Shown here: positions 26,143 through 35,349 of the stretch, piece by piece
How the letters are laid out: every line of letters starts with the position of its first letter
How positions within the stretch are numbered: the stretch's first letter is position 1
Translations under genes and position numbers: made by a program
Notes under the pieces: model-generated
The model's input: only the letters and a program-made list of their open reading frames with translations
Database searches by the model: none
What the model was told of the DNA's origin: nothing
From: Nocardioides kribbensis
GTDB lineage: Bacteria; Actinomycetota; Actinomycetes; Propionibacteriales; Nocardioidaceae
NCBI RefSeq assembly: GCF_015070375.1
Contig: NZ_JADCLL010000006.1
Span: forward strand, 248,001-312,000
Length of the DNA: 64,000 nucleotides
Reading direction: 5' to 3'

Positions 26143-27462
26143 GTGGAGATCCGCGAGCTGACCCCCGACGACTGGGAGGGCGAGGCCGCCCTGGCCGAGG
26201 AGGCCTTCGGCGCTGCGCCGGCGGGCAGCCCGCCCCGCACGCGCCCCGCCGAGCCGTCGCCGGGTCGCCACGGCTGGGGCGCTGTCGACGGCGGCCGGCT
26301 CGTGGCCAAGGTGGTCGCGCTCGAGCAGGCGTCGTGGTGGGGCGGGGTCGAGCTCGCCACCTGCGGCATCGCCGGTGTGGCCGTCGCCGCCGAGCACCGC
26401 TCCGGCGGGCTGCTCGCCGCGGTCATGGCCCCGCTCCTCGCCCAGGCCGCCGAGCGCGGCGCGGTCCTCTCGACGCTCTACCCCACCGCCCCCGGCATCT
26501 ACCGCTCGCTGGGCTGGGAGCTGGTCGCCGCCCTCGACCGGGTCACCCTGCCGACGGCCTCGTTGTCGCGCGTGCGCCCGCCCGTGGGCGTGACCACGCG
26601 GCGCGCCGAGGTGGGCGACGTGCGCGCGGTGCAGGAGCTGTACGCCGCCTGGGCCGCGGCGCAGAACGGTCCGCTGACCCGCACCGGCCCGCGCTTCGAC
26701 CGGCCCGACGCCGAGATCCACGCCGACCGCGGCGCGACCACCCTGGCCGTCGACGCCGCGGGGCGCGTGGTCGGCTACGCGAGCTGGTCGCGCCACGGCG
26801 GCTACGGCCCCGACGGCGTGCTCGAGGTGCACGACCTCCTCGCCGTCAGCGCCGACGGCTACCGCGCGCTGTGGGAGGTGCTGGCCAGCTCCGCCTCCGT
26901 CGCCCCCACCCTCGCGCTGCGCACCTCCGGCGCCGACCCTGCGCGGCTCCTCCTGCCCGGCGTCACCTGGTCACCCGACCCCGCCGCCCACCACCCCTAC
27001 ATGCTGCGCGTGCACGACGTCGCCGGCGCCCTCACTGCGCGACGCCTCGCCCTTCCCGACGGGGTGGGCCCGCGGGGCGGGGCCGGGGTCGCGTCCGGGG
27101 CCGGGATCGGGTCCGGGGGCGGGGCCGGGGCCGGGGCCGGGGGCGGGACTGCCGGGCCAGGTGTCGCGATCGACCTCGCCGTGGCCGGCGACCGGCTCGG
27201 CGCCGACGGTCGCTACCGGCTCACGCTCGGCGACGGGCCAGGTCGCTGCGAGCGGCTGGCCGCCGGTGGGGTCGCGGTCGGTGCGCCGGGCGGGGTCGAC
27301 GTACCGACCCTCACGCCGCAGGGACTGGCCCTCCTCTTCGCGGGCGCGCAGACCTGCGCCAACCTGCGCATGCTCGACCACCTCACCGGGCCCGGCCACC
27401 ACGACGCCCTGCTCGACCTGCTGCTCGCGGGCCGTCCGCTGCACGTGCGCGACTACTTCTGA
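26143..27462 (+). CDS. Eis-like GNAT N-acetyltransferase
   Basis: A 439-aa protein with tandem GNAT domains and a sterol-carrier-like C-terminal domain, the Eis layout. N-terminal domain: IAGVAVAAEHRSGGLLAAVM (acetyl-CoA loop) and TLYPTAPGIYRSLGWEL. The protein ends ...RPLHVRDYF, matching the free C-terminal carboxylate used as general base in Eis. Known Eis proteins acetylate amines including aminoglycosides. A Gly/Ala-rich insertion of about 30 residues (near 310-340) sits at the junction to the third domain. TAGGTT lies 7 nt upstream of the GTG, so the mRNA is probably leaderless. Confidence 0.88.
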   Translation: MEIRELTPDDWEGEAALAEEAFGAAPAGSPPRTRPAEPSPGRHGWGAVDGGRLVAKVVALEQASWWGGVELATCGIAGVAVAAEHRSGGLLAAVMAPLLAQAAERGAVLSTLYPTAPGIYRSLGWELVAALDRVTLPTASLSRVRPPVGVTTRRAEVGDVRAVQELYAAWAAAQNGPLTRTGPRFDRPDAEIHADRGATTLAVDAAGRVVGYASWSRHGGYGPDGVLEVHDLLAVSADGYRALWEVLASSASVAPTLALRTSGADPARLLLPGVTWSPDPAAHHPYMLRVHDVAGALTARRLALPDGVGPRGGAGVASGAGIGSGGGAGAGAGGGTAGPGVAIDLAVAGDRLGADGRYRLTLGDGPGRCERLAAGGVAVGAPGGVDVPTLTPQGLALLFAGAQTCANLRMLDHLTGPGHHDALLDLLLAGRPLHVRDYF

Positions 27463-27489
27463 GCCACCAGCCCGGTCCGGTGCGCAACG

Positions 27490-27687
27490 GCGCAATTGCG
27501 CCGGTTCAGCAACCCACGCGACCCACCACCAGCACCAGCCGCGCAAACCCCCCACCCGACCCCCAGCACCACCACGCAATTGCGCCACTTCAGCAACCCA
27601 CGCGACCCACCACCAGCACCAGCCGCGCAAACCCCCCACCCGACCCCCAGCACCACCACGCAATTGCGCCGCTTCAGCAACCACGCG
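27490..27687. repeat. Tandem repeat array B, 84-bp unit, 2.3 copies
   Basis: Units start at 27490, 27574 and 27658 (partial), again exactly 84 bp apart. Each carries CGCAATTGCGCC at the start and CGCAAACCCCCC at unit position 53, the same anchors and positions as array A, but with different sequence between them. The array fills the gap between the convergent Eis-like and FUSC genes; no gene is predicted in it. Confidence 0.9.
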
Positions 27688-27705
27688 ACCGACGGCGACC
27701 GCGGG

Positions 27706-28854
27706 TCAGGGCCGGCGCCGCAGCGCCCGGCCTACCGCCAGCCCGACGGCGACGCCGAGCAGGGTCTCCACGGCGCGGTCGAGCAGCAGGGTGCCGACCG
27801 GCACCGGGCTGGCCAGGTGCACCATCAGCAGCGCCAGCGGCGTGATGGCGACCAGGGCGAGGGCGTAGTTGCGCCCGACGAGCAGCTCCGCGGTCACCTG
27901 CAGCGCCACCACCACCAGCACGAGACCCAGCCCGGTGAGGTCGAGGCCGAGCAGGGCCGCGGCGACCAGCAGACCGACGCCCGTGCCGAGGAGGCGGTGC
28001 AGCCCCCGCACGGCCTGGGCCCGCGGGTCGCGCGCGGCGAGCGGCACCACGGCCGAGACCATCGCCCAGTAGGGGTGGCCGATGCCGGTCGCGGTGGCCA
28101 CCGCCCCGGCCAGCGCCACGCCGAGGGCGGCCCGCAGCGCGTGGCGTCGTACGTCCGTCGGCGCGACCCGGGTGGTCGCCCCGGCCGTCGCACCCGCCGT
28201 CGCGCCGCCTGCCGCACCTGCCGCCGCACCCGCCGCCGCTCGCGCACCCGCCGCCGCACCGGACCCACCGGCGGCGGCCGACCCGCCCCGCCTGGCGCGC
28301 ACCGTCGCACCGAGGCCGCCCACGACCACGGCGAGCGCGGCGGAGGCCGCCGCCACGCCCAGAGCGACCGGCACGTCGCCCGCCGTGGAGGGCACCGAGG
28401 CGGTGGCGCCGAAGGCGAAGACGAGGAAGAGCGCCCCGGGCGGGTGCCAGGCGTGGCGGTCCGAGAGCGTGGAGCCGAGTGCGGCCACACCGGCCGCGAG
28501 CGGCACGGCCAGCCAGGCGCGCTGCGGGGAGGTCGCCACGACCGTGCCGAGCCCGACGGCGAGCACCAGGAGCGTCGCGAGCGTGAGCTGCATGCGGCGC
28601 CGCTCGGCGCCGCCGCGGTCGCGGGCGTAGAGCGCGGCGAAGGCGCCGAAGGTGGCGTAGAGCGCCCACTCGAGACGACCCGCGGCCAGCAGCACGAGCA
28701 GCGGCACGAGGATCGAGACCCCCGCGCGGGCCGCGACGCGGTGCGCGCCGTCGTGGGGTCCGAGGGCGAGGAGCTGGTCGCGCAGCCGGCCACCGCCACC
28801 GCCACGGGGCCGGCTCGGCGTCGTCGTGGGCGGGCGTGATGGCTCGGTCGTCAC
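27706..28854 (-). CDS. FUSC-like membrane protein
   Basis: A 382-aa integral membrane protein. Two hydrophobic clusters (about residues 45-170 and 235-375) are separated by a long Ala/Gly-rich linker (GGSAAAGGSGAAAGARAAAGAAAG...). The phrases WALYATFGAFAALYARD and GHPYWAMVSAVVPLAAR with a downstream RALHRLLGT-like helix match the fusaric acid resistance/aromatic acid exporter superfamily. An efflux role is inferred from the family. GTG at 28854 is chosen because AGGAG precedes it by 8 nt; the GTG three codons earlier overlaps that ribosome site. Confidence 0.8.
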   Translation of the reverse strand: MTTEPSRPPTTTPSRPRGGGGGRLRDQLLALGPHDGAHRVAARAGVSILVPLLVLLAAGRLEWALYATFGAFAALYARDRGGAERRRMQLTLATLLVLAVGLGTVVATSPQRAWLAVPLAAGVAALGSTLSDRHAWHPPGALFLVFAFGATASVPSTAGDVPVALGVAAASAALAVVVGGLGATVRARRGGSAAAGGSGAAAGARAAAGAAAGAAGGATAGATAGATTRVAPTDVRRHALRAALGVALAGAVATATGIGHPYWAMVSAVVPLAARDPRAQAVRGLHRLLGTGVGLLVAAALLGLDLTGLGLVLVVVALQVTAELLVGRNYALALVAITPLALLMVHLASPVPVGTLLLDRAVETLLGVAVGLAVGRALRRRP

Positions 28855-29007
28855 GTCAGGCACTCCTGGTCCAACCGTCGGGGCCCCGCCACCGTCCCGC
28901 CGGCTTCCACTGGGTGGAGGTCGGGGCGGTGGTGCCCGCGACGCCCGGTGACCCGCCCGGGGTCGGGCTGGAGGGGGCCCGAGCCCGTCGGGTGGCTCAC
29001 GGCTGGC

Positions 29008-30033
29008 TCACTGGTAGCTCACGAACCTCACCGCGGGCCGGATCGCGTGCACCTCGCGCGGGCCCATCAGGTCGACGTCCTCGTCGTAGAAGAGCTTGAA
29101 GCCGCCACGGAACTGCTGCGGTCGCACGACCGCGCGGTAGGTCGCGAGCTTCTCGCGGGGCGCGCCGAAGCCGTCGACGTGCTGCACCGTCGCCAGCTCC
29201 CGGCGCGACGTGACGGCCGCGATGTCGCGCACCATGTCGGTGCGGAACTGGTGGAGCACGAAGAGCTTCTGCGGCAGCTCCCAGCGGCGCACCAGCCCGG
29301 CCACCCAGGCCGAGGTGCGGTCGACCTCGCGGGCACCGACGCTGCCGATGACCCGCCCGGGCACCTCGCGGCGCCCCATCCGCCACTCGGGGTCGAGGGC
29401 GAGCCCGACGTGGGGCTGGCGCAGCGCCCACTCCCAGCGGCGGGCGGTGTCGAGGAAGCCGGTGCGCCCCGGCTGGAGGTCGAGCAGCAGCAGCGCGTCG
29501 TGCCGGCGCGCCGCGGCGACCCAGCGCTCCACCCCGGCGCGCGGCACGTCGTGGGCGTAGTCGCCGTCGTCACCCGGCCCGGCGTCGGCGATGGTCACGA
29601 TGAGCTCGTAGACCGGCTGCACGGGCGAGCCGGGGCGGGCGAAGGGCCGCGCCGCGGCGTCGAGGCGCTCGCGCACCTGCTCGGGCGCTCCTTCCCCGAG
29701 CACCCCGAGGGCGGGGGTCTGCGCCGTGCCGTAGTAGGCCACCAGGAAGTCGTCGGCGCCGAAGACGCGGCGCGTGCCGTTGGGCAGCAGCGTCGCGGCG
29801 TTGGCGGCCCGCACCTGCTCCGGCGTACGCCGGTCGCCGCGGCCGCCGCCCGGCCCCGGCCCCGCCCCCGCACCGGGGCGCCCGACGCCGTCGGCGACCG
29901 GGGCCGGGTCGTCACCCGCGAGCCACCGCGGCAGGTGGGTCACCAGGCCTGCGACGAGCACCAGCGCGACCAGCCCGGCGAGGGCGCCGAGCAGCGCCCG
30001 GCGCTCGCTCGGCGCCCGTCGCGGGACGCTCAC
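29008..30033 (-). CDS. Membrane-anchored protein with probable TIM-barrel domain, function unknown
   Basis: A 341-aa protein: an N-terminal membrane anchor (about 12-32), a Gly/Pro/Arg linker (40-70), then a domain with regularly spaced hydrophobic strands ending in acidic or polar residues (FLVAYYGT, YELIVTIAD, ALLLLDLQPG, GLALDPEW, LFVLHQF, QHVDGFG, FKLFYDED). That pattern resembles a TIM barrel, perhaps a glycosidase-like fold; DPEW is the best catalytic candidate. I do not recognise a characterised homolog. It starts 5 nt after ilvD on the same strand, so it is probably cotranscribed, but a metabolic link is not obvious. Confidence 0.72.
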   Translation of the reverse strand: MSVPRRAPSERRALLGALAGLVALVLVAGLVTHLPRWLAGDDPAPVADGVGRPGAGAGPGPGGGRGDRRTPEQVRAANAATLLPNGTRRVFGADDFLVAYYGTAQTPALGVLGEGAPEQVRERLDAAARPFARPGSPVQPVYELIVTIADAGPGDDGDYAHDVPRAGVERWVAAARRHDALLLLDLQPGRTGFLDTARRWEWALRQPHVGLALDPEWRMGRREVPGRVIGSVGAREVDRTSAWVAGLVRRWELPQKLFVLHQFRTDMVRDIAAVTSRRELATVQHVDGFGAPREKLATYRAVVRPQQFRGGFKLFYDEDVDLMGPREVHAIRPAVRFVSYQ

Positions 30034-30038
30034 GCGGC

Positions 30039-31718
30039 TCAGCCGGTGACGGCGCCGTGCGCGGCGGAGGCGACGGTGCGGGCGTACTTGCCGAGCACGC
30101 CGCGGGTGTACTTCGGCTCGCGGGGCGCCCAGCCCTCCTTGCGCGACTCCCAGTCGTCGCCCTGCTCGACCTCGAGGCTGCGGTTGAGCACGTCGAGGGT
30201 GATCCGGTCGCCGTCGCGCACGAAGGCGATCGGGCCGCCGTCGACGGCCTCGGGGGCGACGTGGCCGACGCAGAGGCCGGTCGTGCCGCCGGAGAAGCGG
30301 CCGTCGGTGAGCAGCAGGACGTCCTTGCCCAGGCCGGCGCCCTTGATGGCGCCGGTGATGGCGAGCATCTCGCGCATGCCGGGGCCGCCCTTGGGGCCCT
30401 CGTAGCGGATGACGACCACGTCGCCGGCGGTGATCTGCCCGGCGGTGAGGGCGTCCATGGCGGCGCGCTCGCCGTCGAAGACGCGGGCGGTGCCGGTGAA
30501 GACCGATTCGTCGAAGCCGGCCGACTTCACGACGGCGCCCTCGGGCGCCAGCGAGCCCTTGAGGATGGTGAGACCGCCGGTGGCGTGGATCGGGCGGTCG
30601 AGACGGCGGATGACGTCGTCGTCGAGGGCCGGCGGCGCGAGGGCCTCGAGGTTCTCGGCCATGGTCCGGCCGGTGACGGTGAGGCAGTCGCCGTGCATGA
30701 GGCCCGCGTCGAGCAGCGCCTTCATGACCACCGGGATGCCGCCGATCTTGTCGACGTCGTTCATGACGTAGCGGCCGAAGGGCTTGAGGTCGGCCAGGTG
30801 CGGGACCTTGTCGCCGATGCGGTTGAAGTCGTCGATGGTCAGCGGCACCTCGGCCTCGCGGGCGATGGCCAGCAGGTGCAGCACAGCATTGGTGGAGCCG
30901 CCGAGGGCCATGACGACGGTGATGGCGTTCTCGAAGGCCTCCATGGTCATGATCTGGCGCGCCGTGATCCCGCGGCGCAGCATCTCGACCACGGCCTCGC
31001 CGGAGCGGTGGGCGAAGCCGTCACGGCGCCGGTCGACGGCCGGCGGGGCGGCCGAGCCGGGCAGCGACATGCCGAGGGCCTCGCCGACGGCGGCCATCGT
31101 GTTGGCGGTGTACATGCCGCCGCAGGCGCCCTCGCCGGGGCAGATGGCCCGCTCGATGCGGTCGACCTCCTCGCGGGTGATCTTGCCGGCCAGGCAGGCG
31201 CCGACGGCCTCGAAGGCGTCGATGATCGTGACGTCGTTGCCGTCGACCTGCCCGGGCATGATCGAGCCGGCGTAGAGGAACACCGAGGCCAGGTCGAGGC
31301 GGGCCGCGGCCATCATCATGCCCGGCAGCGACTTGTCGCAGCCGGCCAGCAGCACCGAGCCGTCGAGGCGCTCGGCCATCATCACGGTCTCCACCGAGTC
31401 GGCGATGACCTCGCGCGAGACCAGCGAGAAGTGCATGCCCTCGTGGCCCATGGAGATGCCGTCGGAGACCGAGATCGTGCCGAACTCCAGCGGGTAGCCG
31501 CCGGCGGCGTGCACGCCGTTCTTGACCGCCTTGGCCAGCCGGTCGAGCGAGAGGTTGCAGGGGGTGATCTCGTTCCAGCTCGACGCCACACCGATCTGGG
31601 GCTTCTCCCAGTCGTCGTCGCCCATGCCGACCGCGCGGAGCATGCCGCGCGAGGCCGCTCTCTCGAGGCCGTCGGTGACGTCGCGGGAGCGGGGCTTCAG
31701 GTCCGGCTGGTCGTCCAT
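30039..31718 (-). CDS. ilvD: Dihydroxy-acid dehydratase
   Basis: FeS-dependent dehydration of 2,3-dihydroxyisovalerate and 2,3-dihydroxy-3-methylvalerate to the 2-oxo acids, third step of Ile/Val synthesis. The 559-aa product has the cluster cysteines in [28 protein letters not shown] and [16 protein letters not shown], plus the C-terminal [24 protein letters not shown] at 31718 is preceded at 7 nt by TAGGCT (leaderless). It lies apart from ilvBNC and I see no leader peptide before it, so its control differs. Confidence 0.97.
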   Translation of the reverse strand: MDDQPDLKPRSRDVTDGLERAASRGMLRAVGMGDDDWEKPQIGVASSWNEITPCNLSLDRLAKAVKNGVHAAGGYPLEFGTISVSDGISMGHEGMHFSLVSREVIADSVETVMMAERLDGSVLLAGCDKSLPGMMMAAARLDLASVFLYAGSIMPGQVDGNDVTIIDAFEAVGACLAGKITREEVDRIERAICPGEGACGGMYTANTMAAVGEALGMSLPGSAAPPAVDRRRDGFAHRSGEAVVEMLRRGITARQIMTMEAFENAITVVMALGGSTNAVLHLLAIAREAEVPLTIDDFNRIGDKVPHLADLKPFGRYVMNDVDKIGGIPVVMKALLDAGLMHGDCLTVTGRTMAENLEALAPPALDDDVIRRLDRPIHATGGLTILKGSLAPEGAVVKSAGFDESVFTGTARVFDGERAAMDALTAGQITAGDVVVIRYEGPKGGPGMREMLAITGAIKGAGLGKDVLLLTDGRFSGGTTGLCVGHVAPEAVDGGPIAFVRDGDRITLDVLNRSLEVEQGDDWESRKEGWAPREPKYTRGVLGKYARTVASAAHGAVTG

Positions 31719-31821
31719 GCCGAGCAGCCTACGTCCGCCGCGGCGTTGCGCCCGTCACCGTCCCGACCTGCGTACGCCGGGCCTTCACACCCGCGACACA
31801 CGCGCGGCCTACCCTGCTGCG

Positions 31822-32607
31822 GTGACGACTCCCGCGACCCCGCCCGAGCCCGCCGGCACGACCCCGGTCGACTGGTCGGCGCACGCCGCCGTGCTCTTCG
31901 ACCTCGACGGCGTGATCACCCCGACCGCCGAGGTGCACATGCGCGCCTGGTCGGAGATGTTCAACGCCTTCCTGTCCGAGCACCGCTCCGAGGACACCGC
32001 GGGCGACTGGTCGGCCTACACCGAGGCCGACTACTTCGCCCACGTCGACGGCAAGCCCCGCTACGACGGCGTGCGCGACTTCCTGGCCTCGCGCGGCATC
32101 GCGCTGCCCGAGGGCGAGGCCACGGACTCCGGCGCCCCCGACCGGGCGCCCACGGTCAAGGGCCTGGGCAACCGGAAGAACGACGCCTTCAACGCCGTGC
32201 TCGCACGCGACGGCGTCTCCGCCTTCCCGGGCTCGGTGGCGCTGCTCGACCACCTGCGCGACCTCGGCACGCCGCTGGCCGTCGTGTCCTCCTCGGCCAA
32301 CGCCCCCGCCGTGCTGGAGGCCGCCGGGCTGGCCGACCGCTTCGAGACCGTCGTGTCCGGCGCGGTGGCCGAGGAGCTCGGCCTGCCGGGCAAGCCGGCC
32401 CCCGACACCTTCGTGCACGCCGCCACCGTGCTGGGCGCCGACCCGGGCTCGGCCGTGGTGCTCGAGGACGCCGTGTCCGGCGTGCGCGCCGGCGCGGCCG
32501 GCGGGTTCGCGGTCGTGGTCGGCGTCGACCGCGGCGCCGGCGCCGAGGTGCTCACCGGCGCCGGGGCCACGCTGGTCGTCGCCGACCTCGCCGAGCTGGT
32601 CCCGTGA
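31822..32607 (+). CDS. HAD-family hydrolase (beta-phosphoglucomutase-like)
   Basis: A 261-aa HAD protein: motif I FDLDGVITPTAEVH, motif II VSSSAN, the Lys in GKPAPDTF and motif III VVLEDAVSGVRAG. The cap region and VKGLGNRKNDAFNAVL match the beta-phosphoglucomutase branch, which interconverts beta-glucose 1-phosphate and glucose 6-phosphate. TACCCT lies 6 nt upstream of GTG at 31822 (leaderless). The stop overlaps the GH65 start (GTGA). The pairing fits a disaccharide phosphorylase producing beta-glucose 1-phosphate for the mutase; M. tuberculosis Rv3400-Rv3401 has the same arrangement. Confidence 0.9.
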   Translation: MTTPATPPEPAGTTPVDWSAHAAVLFDLDGVITPTAEVHMRAWSEMFNAFLSEHRSEDTAGDWSAYTEADYFAHVDGKPRYDGVRDFLASRGIALPEGEATDSGAPDRAPTVKGLGNRKNDAFNAVLARDGVSAFPGSVALLDHLRDLGTPLAVVSSSANAPAVLEAAGLADRFETVVSGAVAEELGLPGKPAPDTFVHAATVLGADPGSAVVLEDAVSGVRAGAAGGFAVVVGVDRGAGAEVLTGAGATLVVADLAELVP

Positions 32608-35231
32608 GCGCGCGCACCCCCGGGCAGGGACAGACCCAGGGCAGCCACGGCCGCCACGTCGCGGCCGACCCCGTCGACCGCAGCCGCTTCCCCGTCGACC
32701 CGTGGCGCCTGGTCGAGCGCGCCTACGACCCCGACGACCTCGGGGTCACCGAGACCCTCTTCACCGTCGCCAACGGCTACCTCGGCATGCGCGGCAACCC
32801 CGCCGAGGGCCGCGACGCCTACGCCCACGGCACCTTCGTCAACGGCTTCCACGAGACCTGGCCGATCCGCCACGCCGAGGCGGCGTTCGGCTTCGCCCGC
32901 ACCGGCCAGACCATCGTCAACGTGCCCGACGCCAAGCTGATGAAGCTCTACGTCGACGACGAGCCGCTCACCATCGGCACCGCCGACCTCGAGCACTACG
33001 AGCGCAGCCTCGACTTCCGCGACGGCGTCCTGCGCCGCTCGCTGGTGTGGCGCACCCCCTCGGGCAAGCGGGTCAGGGTCGAGTCGTCCCGCATGGTCTC
33101 GATGACCCAGCGCCACCTCGCGGTGATGACCTTCGAGGTCACGATGCTCGAGGGCGACGCCCCGATCGTGATCTCCTCGCAGGTGCTCAACCGCCAGGAC
33201 GGCAAGGACGAGTACCACGTCTCCTCGCAGTCGATGGGCGAGGGCGTCGACCCGCGCAAGGCGGCGTCGTTCGACGACCGGGTGCTGCTGCCGCGGCTCA
33301 GCTACGCGCGCCACGACCGGATGATGCTCGGCTACATGTGCGCCAACTCCAAGATGACCATCGCGGTCGGCGCCGACCACCGGCTGGAGTCGGAGGACGA
33401 GCCCGAGGTGATCCTGCGCGACGACGAGGACCTCACCAAGATGGTCTTCCGCGTCGAGGCCCGCGAGGGCCGCACCGTGCGCCTGGAGAAGACGGTGGCC
33501 TACCACACCTCGCGCGGCGTGCCCGTGCGCGAGCTGGCCGACCGCTGCGACCGCACCCTCGACCGCGCCGCGCTGCACGGCGTGGCCCACTACCACGCCG
33601 AGCAGCGCGCGTGGTTCGACCGGTTCTGGTCGGCCGCCGACGTCGAGGTGGAGGCCGCCGACGGCACCGACGTCGAGGAGACGCTCGCCACCCAGCAGGC
33701 GATCCGCTTCAACCTCTTCTCCCTGGCCCAGGCCAGCGCGCGCGCCGACCAGCAGGGCGTGCCGGCCAAGGGGGTGACCGGCTCGGGCTACGAGGGGCAC
33801 TACTTCTGGGACTCCGAGATCTACGTCGCGCCCTTCCTCACCTACACCCAGCCCCACCTGGCCCGGAACCTGCTGCACTTCCGCACCCGGATGCTGCCCG
33901 CCGCGCGCCACCGGGCCCGCGAGATGGCGCAGAGCGGTGCGCTCTTCCCCTGGCGCACCATCAACGGCGAGGAGGCCTCGGCCTACTACGCCGCCGGCAC
34001 CGCCCAGGTCCACATCGACGCCGACGTCTCCTACGCCCTGACGCAGTACGTCGCGGCCACCGGCGACACCGGCTTCCTCGTGCGCGACGGCATCGACGTG
34101 CTCGTCGAGACCTCGCGGATGTACGTCGACCTCGGCTTCTGGCGCAGCAACGGCTCGCTGTCGTTCCACATCCACGGCGTGACCGGCCCCGACGAGTACA
34201 CGACGGTCGTCAACAACAACCTCTTCACCAACGTCATGGCGCGCTACAACCTCGAGCAGGCCGTGGCCGCCGTCGAGCTGCTGCGCGCCGAGCACCCCGT
34301 CGAGCACGCACGCCTGGTGGGCCGGCTGCACCTCGGCGACGACGAGGTCGAGGAGTGGCGCCGCTGCGCGGCCGGCATGCACATCCCCTTCGACGAGGGC
34401 CTGGGCATCCACCCGCAGGACGACTTCTTCCTCGACCGGGAGGTCTGGGACCTCTCGCGCACCCCCGACGAGCTGCGCCCGCTGCTGCTGCACTACCACC
34501 CGCTGGTGATCTACCGCTTCCAGGTGCTCAAGCAGGCCGACGTCGTCCTCGCGCTCTTCCTCCAGGGCGACCGCTTCACCGCGGCCGAGAAGCGCGCCGA
34601 CTTCGAGTACTACGACCCGATCACCACCGGCGACTCCACGCTGTCGGCGGTCGTGCAGTCGGTGATGGCCGCCGAGGTGGGCTACCACGAGGTCGCGTTC
34701 CAGTACTTCCTGCAGTCGCTCTACGTCGACCTGTGCAACCTGCACGGCAACACCGTCGACGGCCTGCACATCGCCTCGACCGGCGGCGTGTGGAGCGCGC
34801 TGGTCTTCGGCTTCGGCGGCATGCGCGACCGCGGTCCCCGGCTGTCCTTCGACCCGCGGCTGCCCGACGCCTGGGGCCGGCTGCGCTTCGCGGTCACCTG
34901 GCGCGGCACCCGGGTGCGCGTGGAGCTCACCGAGGCCGCGATCAGCTTCACCCTCGACGGCGACGACGCCCCCGACGTGGAGATCGCGGTCGCGGGCCGC
35001 GAGCACGTCGTGCGCGCCGGCGCCCCGCTCGTGGTCGCGCTCGACGGCCACGGCGACCGGCTCTCGGGCCACCTGGGCGACGAGCCGCAGCTCGGCGGGG
35101 TGCGCTCCGACGGCACCCGCATCACCGCCGGGGTGCCCGACCCGATCTCCTTCGAGGACCCGACGTACGCCGAGATCCTCGCCGAGGAGGAGGAGCTGCC
35201 CGCGATCGGGCCGCACGTCCCGCAGAGCTGA
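32604..35231 (+). CDS. Glycoside hydrolase family 65 protein (disaccharide phosphorylase-like)
   Basis: An 875-aa GH65 enzyme. After an N-terminal beta-sandwich (ETLFTVANGYLGMRGNPAEG), the (alpha/alpha)6 barrel carries GSGYEGHYFWDSEIYVAPFL, FPWRTINGEEAS, the general-acid Glu531 in GVTGPDEYTT, and the phosphate/substrate segment QVLKQADVVLALF followed by TTGDSTLSAVVQSVMAAEVGY. A C-terminal beta domain ends near 875. GH65 includes maltose, trehalose and kojibiose phosphorylases and trehalases. The coupled beta-phosphoglucomutase-like gene favours a phosphorylase releasing beta-glucose 1-phosphate. The exact disaccharide is unknown. Confidence 0.92.
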   Translation: MSARTPGQGQTQGSHGRHVAADPVDRSRFPVDPWRLVERAYDPDDLGVTETLFTVANGYLGMRGNPAEGRDAYAHGTFVNGFHETWPIRHAEAAFGFARTGQTIVNVPDAKLMKLYVDDEPLTIGTADLEHYERSLDFRDGVLRRSLVWRTPSGKRVRVESSRMVSMTQRHLAVMTFEVTMLEGDAPIVISSQVLNRQDGKDEYHVSSQSMGEGVDPRKAASFDDRVLLPRLSYARHDRMMLGYMCANSKMTIAVGADHRLESEDEPEVILRDDEDLTKMVFRVEAREGRTVRLEKTVAYHTSRGVPVRELADRCDRTLDRAALHGVAHYHAEQRAWFDRFWSAADVEVEAADGTDVEETLATQQAIRFNLFSLAQASARADQQGVPAKGVTGSGYEGHYFWDSEIYVAPFLTYTQPHLARNLLHFRTRMLPAARHRAREMAQSGALFPWRTINGEEASAYYAAGTAQVHIDADVSYALTQYVAATGDTGFLVRDGIDVLVETSRMYVDLGFWRSNGSLSFHIHGVTGPDEYTTVVNNNLFTNVMARYNLEQAVAAVELLRAEHPVEHARLVGRLHLGDDEVEEWRRCAAGMHIPFDEGLGIHPQDDFFLDREVWDLSRTPDELRPLLLHYHPLVIYRFQVLKQADVVLALFLQGDRFTAAEKRADFEYYDPITTGDSTLSAVVQSVMAAEVGYHEVAFQYFLQSLYVDLCNLHGNTVDGLHIASTGGVWSALVFGFGGMRDRGPRLSFDPRLPDAWGRLRFAVTWRGTRVRVELTEAAISFTLDGDDAPDVEIAVAGREHVVRAGAPLVVALDGHGDRLSGHLGDEPQLGGVRSDGTRITAGVPDPISFEDPTYAEILAEEEELPAIGPHVPQS

Positions 35232-35265
35232 CCTGGCGCACGTCACCCGGTCGGGCCTGCCGACT

Positions 35266-35294
35266 CGGTGCACACCCGTGCATGATGTGCACCG
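35266..35294. promoter_or_regulatory. Inverted repeat between GH65 and DUF2505 genes
   Basis: CGGTGCAC and GTGCACCG, perfect 8-bp arms 13 nt apart, 35 nt past the GH65 stop and 56 nt before the DUF2505 gene. It could be a terminator or an operator; no U-tract follows. Confidence 0.35.
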
Positions 35295-35349
35295 ACCGAT
35301 CCGCACGCACGCGGCCCCGCGCCCCCGGCGCGGCCACGAGAGGTGAGAA

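Noticed and set aside
30057..32600. Long plus-strand frame running through ilvD into the HAD and GH65 region
   Set aside because: The ilvD part is antisense shadow. Only the downstream in-frame sections correspond to real genes, which have their own starts (31822, 32604).
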